DNA of 44,881 bases from Photobacterium marinum (GTDB lineage Bacteria > Pseudomonadota > Gammaproteobacteria > Enterobacterales > Vibrionaceae), in assembly GCF_000331515.1 (NCBI RefSeq), contig NZ_AMZO01000031.1, positions 1 to 44,881 of the forward strand, read 5' to 3'. Shown one piece after another: positions 29,524 through 42,845 of this stretch. The position numbers and the translations under genes are program-made. Position 1 is the first letter of the stretch. Every line of letters starts with the position of its first letter. Below the pieces are notes generated by a model. It made no database searches, was not told where the DNA came from, and saw only the letters and a list, made by a program, of their open reading frames with translations.

Positions 29524-30891
29524 ATGATCGAACACACTGATACCATTGTTGCGCAGGCCACCCCTCCGGGCCGTGGCGGCGTTGGCATTATCCGCGTCTC
29601 AGGCCTGAAGGCCAAAGACGTCGCCCTGGCAGTCGCCGGCCGTGAACTCAAGCCGCGCTATGCCGAATACCTGCCTTTCAAGAACGAGGACGGGAGCGCA
29701 CTGGATCAGGGCATTGCCTTATTCTTCAAGGGACCGAACTCCTTCACCGGTGAAGATGTACTGGAGCTGCAGGGCCACGGCGGCCCGGTTCTGATGGACA
29801 TGATGATCAAGCGCATCCTGCAAATTGACGGCATCCGTGCCGCCCGCCCGGGTGAATTCTCAGAGCGCGCCTTTATGAACGACAAACTCGATCTGGCGCA
29901 GGCAGAAGCGATTGCCGACCTGATTGATGCCAGCTCCGAAGAAGCAGCGAAAAGTGCCTTTAAATCGCTTCAGGGCGCATTCTCGACCCGGGTTAACGAG
30001 CTGGTGGAAGCACTTATCCACCTGCGCATCTATGTCGAAGCCGCTATCGACTTCCCGGAAGAAGAGATCGACTTCCTGTCTGACGGCCGGGTCAGCGGTG
30101 ATCTGAATAACATTATCGAACGTCTGGAAGCAGTGCGCCGTGAGGCCAACCAAGGCGCGATCATGCGTGAAGGGATGAAAGTGGTCATTGCCGGCCGCCC
30201 GAATGCCGGTAAATCCAGCCTGCTTAATGCCCTGTCAGGCAAAGACTCCGCCATTGTGACCGATATTGCCGGCACCACCCGTGATGTCCTGCGTGAACAT
30301 ATCCACATCGACGGTATGCCGCTGCACATCATCGATACAGCCGGCCTGCGTGAAGCCTCAGACGAAGTCGAGCGTATAGGTATTGAGAGGGCCTGGGATG
30401 AAATCCAGCAGGCCGACCGCGTCCTGTTCATGGTCGACAGCACCACCACAGATGCCACCGATCCGAAAGAAATCTGGCCGGACTTTATTGAGCGCCTGCC
30501 GGAAAGCATGGGCCTGACCGTGATCCGCAACAAAGTCGAGCTGACTGGAGAAGAAGCTGGGATCTGCCATGTCAGCAATCCAACCCTGATCCGCCTGTCT
30601 GCCCGCACCGGTGACGGCATCGACAACCTGCGTGAGCACCTCAAAGAGTGCATGGGCTTTGCCGGCACCACCGAAGGTGGCTTTATGGCCCGCCGACGCC
30701 ACCTGGAAGCACTGGAACGCGCCGCAACGCACCTGGAGACAGGTAAAGAGCAGCTGGAAGGCTTTATGGCCGGGGAAATCCTGGCTGAAGAGCTGCGCCT
30801 TGCCCAGCAACACCTGAGCGAGATCACTGGCGAGTTCACCTCTGACGATCTTCTGGGCCGGATCTTTACCTCATTCTGCATAGGTAAATAA
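29524..30891 (+). CDS. mnmE: tRNA modification GTPase MnmE
   Basis: MnmE with MnmG installs the 5-carboxymethylaminomethyl group on wobble uridine of certain tRNAs. It has 455 residues (E. coli 454). The N-terminal folate-binding domain begins [20 protein letters not shown] (5-24). The inserted G domain has [14 protein letters not shown] (about 222-235), DIAGTTRD and DTAGL. The C-terminal CIGK motif with the catalytic cysteine is intact. It is transcribed separately from yidC, the terminator lying between them, and a large hairpin follows. MnmG is encoded on the other side of oriC. Confidence 0.97.
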   Translation: MIEHTDTIVAQATPPGRGGVGIIRVSGLKAKDVALAVAGRELKPRYAEYLPFKNEDGSALDQGIALFFKGPNSFTGEDVLELQGHGGPVLMDMMIKRILQIDGIRAARPGEFSERAFMNDKLDLAQAEAIADLIDASSEEAAKSAFKSLQGAFSTRVNELVEALIHLRIYVEAAIDFPEEEIDFLSDGRVSGDLNNIIERLEAVRREANQGAIMREGMKVVIAGRPNAGKSSLLNALSGKDSAIVTDIAGTTRDVLREHIHIDGMPLHIIDTAGLREASDEVERIGIERAWDEIQQADRVLFMVDSTTTDATDPKEIWPDFIERLPESMGLTVIRNKVELTGEEAGICHVSNPTLIRLSARTGDGIDNLREHLKECMGFAGTTEGGFMARRRHLEALERAATHLETGKEQLEGFMAGEILAEELRLAQQHLSEITGEFTSDDLLGRIFTSFCIGK

Positions 30892-30914
30892 CCGGATCCA
30901 ACTCCGATTGGCAC

Positions 30915-30954
30915 AAAGGGCCGGCGCCGGGATCATCTCCCGCGCCGGCCCTTT
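30915..30954. repeat. long GC-rich hairpin between mnmE and mioC
   Basis: Perfect 13-bp arms (30915-30927 and 30942-30954, AAAGGGCCGGCGC and its complement) enclose a further GGGA/TCCC stem (30929-30932 and 30938-30941). The total is about 17 bp of pairing around a 5-nt loop. The plus strand continues GTCGTTTAC, so there is no proper T-run. It is 23 bp after the mnmE stop. It may stop mnmE transcripts, or shield mioC/oriC from read-through. Confidence 0.75.
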
Positions 30955-31054
30955 GTCGTTTACAGCCTGTGAATAAACCTATTTTTTGTCTCTTTTATAT
31001 TGCTTTAGAGCCAGTACAATCAGGGCAATCCATACTCGTTATACTGAGGATATC

Positions 31055-31501
31055 ATGAGTCAAATCACCCTAATCACCGGCAGCACCCTTGGTGGTGCCG
31101 AATATGTCGCCGACCACCTAGCCGACCTGCTGGAGCAGGAAGGACATCAGACAGAAACCGTCAACCGGGCTGATTTAGCCAATCTGACACTGGATAATAC
31201 CTGGCTGGTAGTCTGCTCAACCCACGGCGCCGGCGAGTTCCCGGACAATATCCAGCCCTTCATTCAGCAACTGACCGAGCAGAAACCGGACCTTTCTCAA
31301 CTGAAATATGCCGTGATTGGCCTGGGAGACAGCAGCTACGATACCTTCTGTGCCGCAGCCAAAAACCTCGATCAACAGCTCAGTTCACTCGGAGCAACCC
31401 GTTTAGGCGAGCGCCTGGATATCGATGTATCAAAGGATCCGGTACCGGAAGATCCAGCAGAAGCCTGGCTTGCAGAGTGGAAAAACGCCTTCTGTGAATA
31501 A
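31055..31501 (+). CDS. mioC: MioC flavodoxin-like protein
   Basis: MioC is a small FMN-binding flavodoxin-like protein; in E. coli it is required for biotin synthase activity in vitro and its transcription runs toward oriC. From ATG 31055 (with GAGG upstream) it has 148 residues (E. coli 147). The FMN phosphate loop TGSTLGGAEYVA (8-19) and the second loop STHGAGEFPDN are present. The open frame extends to 30986, but that part does not align. A one-mismatch DnaA box (TGTGAATAA, 30968-30976) lies upstream, as in the E. coli mioC promoter. It lies directly left of oriC. Confidence 0.93.
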   Translation: MSQITLITGSTLGGAEYVADHLADLLEQEGHQTETVNRADLANLTLDNTWLVVCSTHGAGEFPDNIQPFIQQLTEQKPDLSQLKYAVIGLGDSSYDTFCAAAKNLDQQLSSLGATRLGERLDIDVSKDPVPEDPAEAWLAEWKNAFCE

Positions 31502-31730
31502 AATTCACGACCGTATTACTCAAAATTTCAGCGTTTTTTAAACTTTTTCCTGTGGATAACTATAGATCTTTCCGGTGATCAAACCATAGTTATCCATTGA
31601 ATAAGTTTTACCGACCTCCCCCCCTGTTGATAAGTGCCCATTTTGATCCCAGCAAATCCCAACGAAGATCCATGCTGTTCCACAACTAATGATCCTCGCT
31701 AACCTCATGATCATTAGGATCATTTATCAC

Positions 31731-31739
31731 TTATCCACA
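31731..31739. other. DnaA box R1-like, perfect
   Basis: TTATCCACA lies directly beside the first GATC of the unwinding region. In E. coli the R1 box occupies the equivalent place next to the 13-mers and anchors DnaA for melting. Confidence 0.92.
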
Positions 31740-31748
31740 CGATCGTAC

Positions 31749-31810
31749 GATCTATATAATAGATCTAACAGAAGATCTCTTTAAAAGATCTTATATATAT
31801 TTAATTCTCA
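31749..31810. repeat. DNA unwinding element: GATCT 13-mer array
   Basis: Four blocks each begin with GATCT, at 31749, 31762, 31774 and 31787, so their spacings are 13, 12 and 13 bp; they read GATCTATATAATA, GATCTAACAGAAG, GATCTCTTTAAAA and GATCTTATATATA. They are A/T rich and end in a TATATATATTTAA stretch. They correspond to the E. coli L/M/R 13-mers (GATCTNTTNTTTT) where DnaA opens the duplex. One more copy than E. coli is apparent. Confidence 0.9.
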
Positions 31811-31928
31811 CTTTTCTCTTGATCAAATGATCTTCAGGAAAGATTCTCTCTTTCCCAGAAAAAGGATAGAATGATCCACCTTTGCTCGTAGATAACTCAC
31901 TGGCGATTTTCATACCTGAGGTAGTTTC

Positions 31929-33818
31929 ATGTTTTACCAGGAAAATTTTGATGTCATCGTGGTTGGTGGTGGTCATGCCGGTACTGAAGCCGCATTAGCC
32001 GCTGCCCGAATGGGACAAAAAACCCTTCTGCTGACGCACAATATTGATACGCTGGGGCAGATGTCATGTAACCCGGCAATTGGCGGGATCGGGAAAGGAC
32101 ACCTGGTTAAAGAAGTGGATGCCCTGGGTGGTTTGATGGCCCAGGCGATCGATAAGGGCGGGATCCAGTTCCGTACCCTGAACTCTTCAAAAGGCCCGGC
32201 GGTTCGTGCAACCCGTGCCCAGGCCGACCGCGCATTGTACAAGGCCGCTATCCGTGAAAAACTGGAAAACCAGCCGAACCTGATGCTGTTTCAGCAATCC
32301 GTGGATGACCTGATCGTCGACAATGATCGTGTTGTCGGTGTGGTAACGGAAATGGGATTGAAGTTCCGCGCTAAAGCCGTGGTGCTGACTGTCGGTACCT
32401 TCCTTGGCGGTAAGATCCATATCGGTCTGGAAAACTACAGCGGTGGCCGCGCCGGGGATCCACCGTCGATCGCGCTTGCTAACCGACTTCGTGAACTGCC
32501 GTTCCGAGTTGATCGCCTGAAGACAGGCACACCACCGCGTATTGATGCCCGTACTGTTGATTTCAGCCAGCTACAGGCGCAGCATGGTGATAACCCGACC
32601 CCATTGTTCTCGTTTATGGGTAAACCGTCGGATCATCCGCGTCAGATCCCATGTTTTATTACTCACACCAATGAGCAGACTCATGACGTGATCCGTAATA
32701 ACCTGGATCGCAGCCCAATGTACTCAGGTGTGATTGAAGGTATTGGTCCGCGCTACTGCCCGTCAATTGAAGACAAAGTGATGCGTTTTGCTGACAAGAA
32801 CAGCCATCAGATTTTTATCGAGCCGGAAGGCCTGACAACGCATGAGCTTTACCCGAACGGTATTTCCACCAGTCTGCCGTTTGATGTGCAGATGCAGATC
32901 GTCCGTTCGATGAAGGGCTTTGAAAATGCCGCGATTGTGCGTCCGGGTTATGCAATTGAGTATGATTTCTTTGACCCGCGCGATCTGAAACAGACATTTG
33001 AGACCAAGTTTATCCACGGCCTGTTCTTTGCTGGTCAGATCAACGGCACCACAGGTTACGAAGAAGCTGCGGCTCAGGGCTTGCTCGCCGGTATGAACGC
33101 CGCATTGCTGTCACAAGACCGTGAAGGCTGGAGCCCACGTCGTGATCAGGCCTACATGGGGGTACTGATTGACGATCTGTCGACTATGGGCACCAAAGAG
33201 CCGTACCGCATGTTTACTTCCCGTGCCGAATACCGTCTGCTGCTGCGTGAAGACAACGCAGATTTGCGTTTGACCGAAATCGGTCGCGAGTTTGGTCTGG
33301 TTGACGATGAGCGCTGGGCGCGCTTCAACCAGAAGATCGAAAATATGGAGCAGGAACGCCAGCGTCTGAAAGACATCTGGATCACGCCGAACTCGGATCA
33401 TGTCGAGGAGCTGAATAAGATCCTCAAGACACCGATCACCCGTGAAGCCAACGGTGAAGATCTTCTGCGTCGTCCGGAAGTGACTTATGAGCAGCTGACT
33501 GCAATTGAAGCTTTTGCTCCGGCCCACGATGATGCACAGGCGCGTGAGCAGGTGGAAATTCAGGTGAAATACCAGGGTTACATCGATCGCCAGAAAGACG
33601 AAGTCGAAAAATCCCTGCGTCATGAAAAAACCAAGCTACCATTGGATTTGGACTACAGCCTGGTGAAAGGCCTTTCTAACGAGGTGATCGCTAAACTGAA
33701 CGATGCCAAGCCGGAAACCATCGGTATGGCGTCGCGTATCTCGGGCATTACCCCGGCAGCGATTTCACTGCTGCTGGTTTACCTGAAAAAACAAGGCATG
33801 CTGAAGAAAGGCGAATAG
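31929..33818 (+). CDS. mnmG: tRNA uridine-5-carboxymethylaminomethyl modification enzyme MnmG
   Basis: MnmG (GidA) is the FAD and NADH-binding partner of MnmE in tRNA wobble-uridine modification. It has 629 residues, as in E. coli. The FAD dinucleotide motif is [19 protein letters not shown] (11-29), and the MnmG signature [23 protein letters not shown] (about 46-68) is intact, as is [21 protein letters not shown] (about 364-384). The C-terminal helical domain, which contacts MnmE, is present. Start ATG 31929 follows GAGGTAG. It is right of oriC and 9 bp before rsmG, so mnmG-rsmG-parA-parB is probably one transcript. Confidence 0.98.
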   Translation: MFYQENFDVIVVGGGHAGTEAALAAARMGQKTLLLTHNIDTLGQMSCNPAIGGIGKGHLVKEVDALGGLMAQAIDKGGIQFRTLNSSKGPAVRATRAQADRALYKAAIREKLENQPNLMLFQQSVDDLIVDNDRVVGVVTEMGLKFRAKAVVLTVGTFLGGKIHIGLENYSGGRAGDPPSIALANRLRELPFRVDRLKTGTPPRIDARTVDFSQLQAQHGDNPTPLFSFMGKPSDHPRQIPCFITHTNEQTHDVIRNNLDRSPMYSGVIEGIGPRYCPSIEDKVMRFADKNSHQIFIEPEGLTTHELYPNGISTSLPFDVQMQIVRSMKGFENAAIVRPGYAIEYDFFDPRDLKQTFETKFIHGLFFAGQINGTTGYEEAAAQGLLAGMNAALLSQDREGWSPRRDQAYMGVLIDDLSTMGTKEPYRMFTSRAEYRLLLREDNADLRLTEIGREFGLVDDERWARFNQKIENMEQERQRLKDIWITPNSDHVEELNKILKTPITREANGEDLLRRPEVTYEQLTAIEAFAPAHDDAQAREQVEIQVKYQGYIDRQKDEVEKSLRHEKTKLPLDLDYSLVKGLSNEVIAKLNDAKPETIGMASRISGITPAAISLLLVYLKKQGMLKKGE

Positions 33819-33827
33819 GAGTCATCA

Positions 33828-34448
33828 GTGAAACAGCGTTTGGCGCAGCTAATTGCGCAAACTGACCTTGAGGTCACAGAACAACAACTTGAGCAGCTGG
33901 TTGGCTATGTTGGCCTGCTGCATAAGTGGAACAAAGCGTATAATTTGACCTCTGTTCGCGATCCCGATGAGATGTTAGTGAAACATATCATGGATAGTAT
34001 AGTGGTAAGCACTCACCTTCGCGGTGAGCGCTTTATCGATGTTGGTACCGGTCCTGGCCTGCCTGGCATCCCGCTGGCTATCATGAATCCGGACAAGGAA
34101 TTTACCCTGCTAGATAGCCTGGGCAAACGGATCCGCTTTATCCGCCAGGTGATTTTCGAACTGAAGATCGGCAATGTCACCCCGGTACAGAGCCGGGTTG
34201 AAGAATTCCAGCCTGAGCAGGGCTTTGATGCCGTACTGAGCCGTGCCTTTGCATCAATGAACGATATGGTGTCCTGGTGCCATCATTTGCCGACGGAAGA
34301 CGGCTGTTTTATGGCGCTTAAAGGACAATTTAATCAACAAGAAGTGGCAGAACTTCCAGAGTGGTGTTCTGTGAGCGAAGTCAAATCTTTGCAAGTCCCT
34401 GAGTTAGATGGTGAGCGTCATCTAGTAATCTTGACGGCAAAGGGTTAA
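33828..34448 (+). CDS. rsmG: 16S rRNA (guanine527-N7)-methyltransferase RsmG
   Basis: RsmG methylates N7 of G527 in 16S rRNA using S-adenosylmethionine. It has 206 residues (E. coli GidB 207). The motif [14 protein letters not shown] (about 67-80) is the SAM-binding glycine loop and DSLGKRIRF (about 91-99) is the family signature; [19 protein letters not shown] is intact. The start is GTG at 33828, with TAGGAG upstream overlapping the mnmG end. parA follows after 16 bp. The family is well known; loss gives low-level streptomycin resistance in other bacteria. Confidence 0.97.
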   Translation: MKQRLAQLIAQTDLEVTEQQLEQLVGYVGLLHKWNKAYNLTSVRDPDEMLVKHIMDSIVVSTHLRGERFIDVGTGPGLPGIPLAIMNPDKEFTLLDSLGKRIRFIRQVIFELKIGNVTPVQSRVEEFQPEQGFDAVLSRAFASMNDMVSWCHHLPTEDGCFMALKGQFNQQEVAELPEWCSVSEVKSLQVPELDGERHLVILTAKG

Positions 34449-34464
34449 TTGATGAGGTTTTTTC

Positions 34465-35259
34465 GTGGGAAGAGTTATAGCTGTTGCTAACCAGAAAGGG
34501 GGCGTGGGTAAAACCACGACTTGCGTCAATCTTGCGGCATCACTGGCCGCTACACAGCGTAAGGTCCTGATTATCGATCTGGATCCGCAGGGAAATGCCA
34601 CTATGGCCAGCGGCGTTGATAAATACCAGGTCGACGCGACAGCTTATGATCTTCTGGTCGAAGAAACCCCGTTCGACGAGGTGGTGATCTCAGAAACCAC
34701 GGGCGGCTATCATCTGATTGCCGCCAATGGCGATGTGACCGCCGCCGAAATCAAACTCATGGAAGTCTTTGCTCGCGAAGTGCGCCTGCGTAATGCTTTA
34801 GAGGCAGTTCGTGATAACTATGATTTCATCTTTATCGATTGTCCTCCTGCATTAAACCTTCTTACAATCAACGCAATGACAGCTGCAGATTCTGTACTTG
34901 TCCCTATGCAGTGTGAATACTTTGCGCTGGAAGGCCTGACTGCCTTGATGGATACCATCAGTAAGCTGACTGCGGTGGTGAATGCCGATCTCAAGATTGA
35001 AGGTCTGCTGCGTACTATGTACGACCCGCGTAACCGGCTGGCGAACGAAGTGTCGCAACAGCTGAAAAAGCACTTTGGCGAGAAAGTCTACCGTACCGTG
35101 ATTCCACGAAATGTCCGTCTGGCTGAGGCTCCGAGCCATGGTCGCCCGGCGATGTACTATGACAAGTATTCTAGCGGTGCTAAGGCTTACCTTGCGCTCG
35201 CCGGCGAAATTATCCGCCGTGATGAGATGGAGCGCAGTGCCGGTACCGTGGATGCATAA
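34465..35259 (+). CDS. parA: chromosome partition ATPase ParA
   Basis: ParA (Soj) is a deviant Walker-A ATPase that dimerises on DNA and drives origin segregation with ParB-parS. It has 264 residues. The motif KGGVGKTTTCVNLAASLA is at 11-28, with the signature lysine at 11 and the P-loop lysine, and DLDPQGNATMASG (about 40-52) is Walker A'. DCPPALN is the Walker B region. The start is GTG at 34465, 16 bp after rsmG, with ATGAGG upstream. parB follows after 9 bp. parS sites found at 9980-20701 are its partner's targets. Confidence 0.97.
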   Translation: MGRVIAVANQKGGVGKTTTCVNLAASLAATQRKVLIIDLDPQGNATMASGVDKYQVDATAYDLLVEETPFDEVVISETTGGYHLIAANGDVTAAEIKLMEVFAREVRLRNALEAVRDNYDFIFIDCPPALNLLTINAMTAADSVLVPMQCEYFALEGLTALMDTISKLTAVVNADLKIEGLLRTMYDPRNRLANEVSQQLKKHFGEKVYRTVIPRNVRLAEAPSHGRPAMYYDKYSSGAKAYLALAGEIIRRDEMERSAGTVDA

Positions 35260-35268
35260 GGGTAAACA

Positions 35269-36162
35269 ATGAACATGAGTAAGCGAGGCCTGGGTAAAGG
35301 CCTTGATGCGCTGCTGGCAACTAGCTCGGTAGCACAAGCAAAACAGAAAAGTGCCGACAAGGCACAAAGCCTGTCAGCCGAAGGACGGCTACAAGATTTA
35401 TCGGTTCATATGCTGCAGCCTGGCCAGTTTCAACCCCGCAAAGATATGTCGGATGAAGCTCTGGCCGAGTTGACAGACTCCATCCGTGCCCAAGGGGTTA
35501 TTCAACCGATTGTGGTACGGGAAATTGCACCGCAACAATTCGAGATCATTGCCGGCGAACGCCGCTGGCGAGCTGCTCGTCAAGCTGGGCTTCAGAAAGT
35601 CCCTTGTATCATTAAGGATGTGAATGACCGTGCCACGGTGGCGATTGCGCTGATTGAAAATATCCAGCGTGAGGATCTTAACGCCATTGAAGAGGCACAG
35701 GCACTGGAGCGATTGCAGAGTGAGTTTTCACTAACCCACCAGCAGGTCGCCGAAGCAGTCGGTAAGTCACGCACAACCGTGTCTAATCTACTTCGACTGA
35801 ATCAACTGGCAGAGCCAGTAAAACGTATGGTTGAACAGCGTCAGCTGGAAATGGGCCATGCCCGTGCCCTATTGGCTCTGGAAGGCGAAGCTCAGTTTGA
35901 AGCCGCTCAGGCGGTTGTAGCAAAAATGTTAACCGTTCGCGATACAGAAAAGCTGGTCAAGAAGATGTTGACGCCGGCTGAACCCGCGAAGGTGAAAGCG
36001 GTAAATCCTGTGCTGGAAGCGGCTGAGAACCATCTCTGCGAACATTTTGGCACTCAAGTTGCGATTAGCCAGCAGAAAAATGGTAAAGGTAAAATCGTTT
36101 TCAGCTTTGATGAAGCCGACAAACTGAAGCAATTCATTGCAATGTTTGGTCATGAAATGTGA
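35269..36162 (+). CDS. parB: chromosome partition protein ParB
   Basis: ParB binds parS and spreads as a CTP-dependent clamp. The 297-residue protein has a basic N-terminal leader SKRGLGKGLDALL that stimulates ParA ATPase, then the CTP-binding box GERRWRAARQAG (about 96-107), then NIQREDLNAIEEAQALERL. The helix-turn-helix LTHQQVAEAVGKSRTTVSNLLRL (about 154-176) recognises parS. A C-terminal dimerisation domain follows. ATG 35269 has AAGGG upstream; M3 at 35275 is an alternative start. It is the last gene of mnmG-rsmG-parA-parB. No clear terminator follows, only 180 bp to atpI. Confidence 0.96.
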   Translation: MNMSKRGLGKGLDALLATSSVAQAKQKSADKAQSLSAEGRLQDLSVHMLQPGQFQPRKDMSDEALAELTDSIRAQGVIQPIVVREIAPQQFEIIAGERRWRAARQAGLQKVPCIIKDVNDRATVAIALIENIQREDLNAIEEAQALERLQSEFSLTHQQVAEAVGKSRTTVSNLLRLNQLAEPVKRMVEQRQLEMGHARALLALEGEAQFEAAQAVVAKMLTVRDTEKLVKKMLTPAEPAKVKAVNPVLEAAENHLCEHFGTQVAISQQKNGKGKIVFSFDEADKLKQFIAMFGHEM

Positions 36163-36254
36163 CCCCTGTCGAACATATTTAATTGCAATGATGACAATGA
36201 CGTGATCAGGTTATTGTGTTGTAAAATCTAACACTTTTTTTTAATGTGATTAGA

Positions 36255-36282
36255 TTGCATTCAATCTGATCCACCGTATAAT
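36255..36282 (+). promoter_or_regulatory. atp operon promoter
   Basis: TTGCAT (36255-36260), a 16-bp spacer and a perfect TATAAT (36277-36282) form a good sigma-70 promoter 60 bp upstream of atpI. It lies in the parB-atpI gap, which has no other feature I can see. Confidence 0.82.
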
Positions 36283-36342
36283 TTTCGCAGTTTTCCCAGC
36301 ACGACGTTTGTGTGTAGTGGAACGGACTCGAGGAACGAATAC

Positions 36343-36732
36343 ATGGTATCGGCGCTAGTTAGACCGGGACGCCAATTGGCGAAAAGGTTGCTGTTACTTC
36401 AATCTGGCGTCGTTTTAACAACGGCAATTATGGCAGTGTTTGCTGTCAATGTTGACTGGGGAATCTCCGCACTACTCGGCGGCGGCATCTTTGTGATCGC
36501 CAATGCTGTCTTTGCTAAGTGTGCATTTCTGTTCAGCGGTGCCCGAAAGGCGCGGCTGATCATGGCGTCATTCTATGGCGGAGAAGTGCTGAAAATCCTC
36601 ATTACGGTCATCCTTTTTGCTATTGTCTACCTGTATGTCGAGGTGGAACTTGTTCCCCTCAAACTGACCTATTTGCTGGCACTCGGTATTAATATCTTTG
36701 GGCCGGTTTTATTCATTAACAACAACAAATAG
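36343..36732 (+). CDS. atpI: ATP synthase assembly protein AtpI
   Basis: AtpI is a small inner-membrane protein thought to help assemble the c-ring. The frame opens at 36310, but ATG 36343 (MVSALVRPGRQLAKRLLLLQ) has GAGGAAC 6 bases upstream and gives 129 residues (E. coli 126). Four hydrophobic segments are visible, and a basic patch GARKARLIMASFYGGEVLKI (about 66-85) holds the conserved GGEVLK. It is the first gene of the operon, 8 bp before atpB. Confidence 0.92.
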   Translation: MVSALVRPGRQLAKRLLLLQSGVVLTTAIMAVFAVNVDWGISALLGGGIFVIANAVFAKCAFLFSGARKARLIMASFYGGEVLKILITVILFAIVYLYVEVELVPLKLTYLLALGINIFGPVLFINNNK

Positions 36733-36737
36733 GATGA

Positions 36738-37526
<789 letters not shown>

Positions 37527-37538
37527 CGATATTTGTAA

Positions 37539-37850
<312 letters not shown>

Positions 37851-37899
37851 TTAAAAGAACGAACGGATCCCTAGCAACCCTTTCTAAGGAGATGCAGTT

Positions 37900-38370
37900 G
37901 TGAATATGAATGCAACTTTGCTGGGACAGGCAATCGCGTTTTTCCTATTCGTGGTGTTCTGCATGAAATATGTATGGCCACCAATCATGGAAGCGATTGA
38001 AGAACGTCAGAAGAAAATTGCTGACGGTTTGGCAGCCGCTGATCGTGCTGCCAAAGACCTGAACCTAGCGCAGGCGAATGCTTCTGATCAATTGAAAGAA
38101 GCAAAACGTACTGCAACTGAGATCGTAGAGCAAGCGAACAAGCGCAAAGCTCAGATCATTGACGAAGCGAAGACGGAAGCCTTAGCTGAGCGTGACAAAA
38201 TTCTGGCCCAAGGTCTTGCAGAGATCGAAGCAGAACGTAACCGCGCACGTGATGATCTACGTAAACAAGTTGCAACTCTGGCTGTGATTGGTGCTGAGAA
38301 AATCATTGAGCGTTCTATTGATAAAGACGCTCATGCTGATCTTCTTAACAAAGTCACTGCAGAACTGTAA
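37900..38370 (+). CDS. atpF: F-type ATP synthase subunit b
   Basis: Subunit b is the peripheral stalk, with one N-terminal membrane helix (about 5-25, [20 protein letters not shown]) and a long charged right-handed coiled coil. It has 156 residues, the E. coli length, and begins [14 protein letters not shown] (E. coli MNLNATILGQAIAF). GTG 37900 is chosen because AAGGAG is 8 bases upstream; E. coli atpF also starts with GTG. It is 49 bp after atpE. Confidence 0.97.
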   Translation: MNMNATLLGQAIAFFLFVVFCMKYVWPPIMEAIEERQKKIADGLAAADRAAKDLNLAQANASDQLKEAKRTATEIVEQANKRKAQIIDEAKTEALAERDKILAQGLAEIEAERNRARDDLRKQVATLAVIGAEKIIERSIDKDAHADLLNKVTAEL

Positions 38371-38386
38371 TTAAAGGGGCAAGCAC

Positions 38387-38920
38387 ATGTCGGAAATGAC
38401 TACTATCGCACGCCCCTACGCTAAAGCAGCCTTTGACTTTGCGGTTGAAAACGGTGAGCTGGCCCAATGGGCTGAAATGCTTGCCTTCACTGCCGAGGTA
38501 GCAAAAAACGACACTATCAAGGACATCCTTGATGGCGGCTTTGCTGCCGATAAACTGACTGAAATCTTTCTGTCAGTATGCGGTGAACAACTCAATGAGT
38601 TCGGCCAGAACTTGGTAAAAGTGATGGCAGAAAACGGACGTCTGAAAGTACTTCCTGCTGTTTGTGATGAGTTCCTGCTGCTGAAAAGCGAGCATGAGAA
38701 AACTATTGATGCCTTTGTAACCTCTTCGGTTGCCTTGGACGATAGCCAACTTGAAGCAATCAGCACGAAACTGGAAGAGCGTCTTGAACGTAAAGTGAAG
38801 CTGAACTGCAGTGTAGACGAGACCCTGATTGCCGGGGTTGTGATTAGAGCTGGAGACTTGATCATCGACAACTCAGTACGCGGTAAGCTAAACCGCCTGA
38901 GCGATGCTTTGCAGTCTTGA
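38387..38920 (+). CDS. atpH: F-type ATP synthase subunit delta
   Basis: Delta joins the top of F1 to the b stalk. It has 177 residues, the E. coli length. The N-terminal helical domain begins [20 protein letters not shown], matching the family. The C-terminal signature is [22 protein letters not shown] (about 150-171). ATG 38387 follows AAGGGG. It lies 16 bp after atpF and 16 bp before atpA. Confidence 0.97.
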   Translation: MSEMTTIARPYAKAAFDFAVENGELAQWAEMLAFTAEVAKNDTIKDILDGGFAADKLTEIFLSVCGEQLNEFGQNLVKVMAENGRLKVLPAVCDEFLLLKSEHEKTIDAFVTSSVALDDSQLEAISTKLEERLERKVKLNCSVDETLIAGVVIRAGDLIIDNSVRGKLNRLSDALQS

Positions 38921-38936
38921 TTTGGGGAATTGGAGC

Positions 38937-40478
38937 ATGCAACTTAATTCCACGGAAATTAGCGAACTGATCAAGCAGCGTATCGAGAAATTCGACGTTG
39001 CGAGTGAAGCGCGTAACGAAGGTACTATCGTATCAGTAAGCGATGGTATCATTCGTATCCATGGCCTTGCAGATGTAATGCAAGGTGAAATGATTGAAAT
39101 CCCAGGTGGCCGTTATGCACTGGCACTGAACCTTGAGCGTGACTCGGTTGGTGCGGTTGTAATGGGCCCATATGCTGACCTTCAGGAAGGCATGAAGGTT
39201 ACCGGTACTGGTCGTATCCTTGAAGTACCAGTAGGCCGCGCACTGCTAGGCCGTGTGGTTAACACCCTGGGTGAGCCTATCGATGGTAAAGGCCCGATTG
39301 AAACCGATACTTTCTCTCCTGTAGAAGTTATCGCACCGGGTGTAATCGACCGTAAATCTGTTGACCAGCCTGTACAGACTGGCTACAAAGCAGTTGACTC
39401 AATGGTGCCAATCGGCCGTGGTCAGCGTGAGTTGATTATCGGTGACCGCCAGACTGGTAAAACAGCAATGGCGATCGATGCCATCATCAACCAGAAAAAC
39501 TCTGGTATCTACTCTGTTTATGTTGCTATCGGCCAGAAAGCGTCCACTATCGCTAACGTAGTGCGCAAACTGGAAGAGCACGGTGCTCTGGAAAACACTA
39601 TCGTTGTTGTTGCATCGGCTTCTGAAGCAGCAGCCCTGCAGTACCTGGCACCATACGCCGGTTGTGCAATGGGTGAATACTTCCGTGATCGCGGTGAAGA
39701 TGCACTGATCGTATACGATGACCTGTCTAAGCAGGCTGTAGCTTACCGTCAGATCTCGCTATTGCTACGCCGTCCACCAGGTCGTGAAGCATTCCCAGGT
39801 GACGTATTCTACCTACACTCTCGTCTGCTAGAGCGTGCAGCTCGTGTAAACGAACACTACGTAGAGCATTTCACTAATGGTGAAGTGAAAGGTCAATCAG
39901 GTTCCCTGACTGCACTTCCAATCATCGAAACCCAGGCGGGTGACGTATCGGCATTCGTACCGACCAACGTTATCTCTATTACCGATGGCCAGATCTTCCT
40001 GCAGACAGAGCTGTTCAACGCCGGTATCCGTCCAGCGGTTGACCCAGGTATCTCTGTATCTCGTGTAGGTGGTGCTGCGCAGACCAAGATCATGAAGAAA
40101 CTGTCTGGTGGTATCCGTACCGCTCTTGCACAGTACCGTGAACTTGCGGCGTTTGCCCAGTTCTCTTCTGACCTTGATGATGCAACTAAGAAGCAGCTTG
40201 ATCACGGTCAGAAAGTTACTGAGCTGATGAAGCAGAAACAGTACGCTCCAATGTCTGTATTCGAGCAGAGCCTAGTTATTTTCGCAGCAGAAAAAGGCTA
40301 CCTGGTTGATGTTGACCTGAGCAAGCTAGCTGATTTCGAAGCTGCGTTGCTTTCTTATGCCAAAGGTCACTATGCTGAGCTGATGGCTCAGGTTGATGAA
40401 GCGGGTGCTTGGAACGATGAAATCGAAGCTCAGTTCGTGAAACTGGTTGAAGATTTCAAAGCTACCCAGACTTGGTAA
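38937..40478 (+). CDS. atpA: F-type ATP synthase subunit alpha
   Basis: Alpha is the regulatory nucleotide-binding subunit of F1 (alpha3beta3). From ATG 38937 it has 513 residues, exactly E. coli length, beginning [19 protein letters not shown]. The Walker A is GDRQTGKTA (about 169-177). The catalytic-site arginine is in the [12 protein letters not shown] segment. An upstream in-frame start at 38904 inside atpH lacks a ribosome site. Codons are highly optimised. Confidence 0.98.
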   Translation: MQLNSTEISELIKQRIEKFDVASEARNEGTIVSVSDGIIRIHGLADVMQGEMIEIPGGRYALALNLERDSVGAVVMGPYADLQEGMKVTGTGRILEVPVGRALLGRVVNTLGEPIDGKGPIETDTFSPVEVIAPGVIDRKSVDQPVQTGYKAVDSMVPIGRGQRELIIGDRQTGKTAMAIDAIINQKNSGIYSVYVAIGQKASTIANVVRKLEEHGALENTIVVVASASEAAALQYLAPYAGCAMGEYFRDRGEDALIVYDDLSKQAVAYRQISLLLRRPPGREAFPGDVFYLHSRLLERAARVNEHYVEHFTNGEVKGQSGSLTALPIIETQAGDVSAFVPTNVISITDGQIFLQTELFNAGIRPAVDPGISVSRVGGAAQTKIMKKLSGGIRTALAQYRELAAFAQFSSDLDDATKKQLDHGQKVTELMKQKQYAPMSVFEQSLVIFAAEKGYLVDVDLSKLADFEAALLSYAKGHYAELMAQVDEAGAWNDEIEAQFVKLVEDFKATQTW

Positions 40479-40522
40479 TTGGTTGGTGATCGTCCGCGAT
40501 CACCTACTAACGGAGAGTAACG

Positions 40523-42828
<2,306 letters not shown>

Positions 42829-42845
42829 GCTGAGTAGGAGGCGAC

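Larger units (their letters stand above)
31551..31876. other. oriC, chromosomal replication origin
   Basis: The mioC-mnmG gap holds the origin. Perfect DnaA boxes are TGTGGATAA (31551-31559, R4-like) and TTATCCACA (31731-31739, R1-like, next to the unwinding element). Weaker boxes are TTATCCATT (31590-31598) and TGTTGATAA (31625-31633). Fifteen GATC Dam/SeqA sites occur between 31565 and 31876. The order is that of E. coli oriC, read on the minus strand. No IHF consensus site was found by eye. Several short frames here are not genes. Confidence 0.96.

Noticed and set aside
30030..30914. 294-codon minus-strand frame opposite mnmE
   Set aside because: Serine- and arginine-rich composition reflects the complement of mnmE codons; no recognisable domain.
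31000..31020. TTGCTT...TACAAT upstream of mioC as a promoter
   Set aside because: The spacer is only 9 bp; a mioC promoter probably exists nearby, but this pair cannot be it.
31538..31976. Short minus-strand frames within oriC
   Set aside because: They overlap DnaA boxes and the unwinding element and lack ribosome sites; origin sequence explains the region.
33821..33836. GTGAAACA half-site at the rsmG start resembling parS
   Set aside because: Only one arm matches; the other half lacks TGTTNC.
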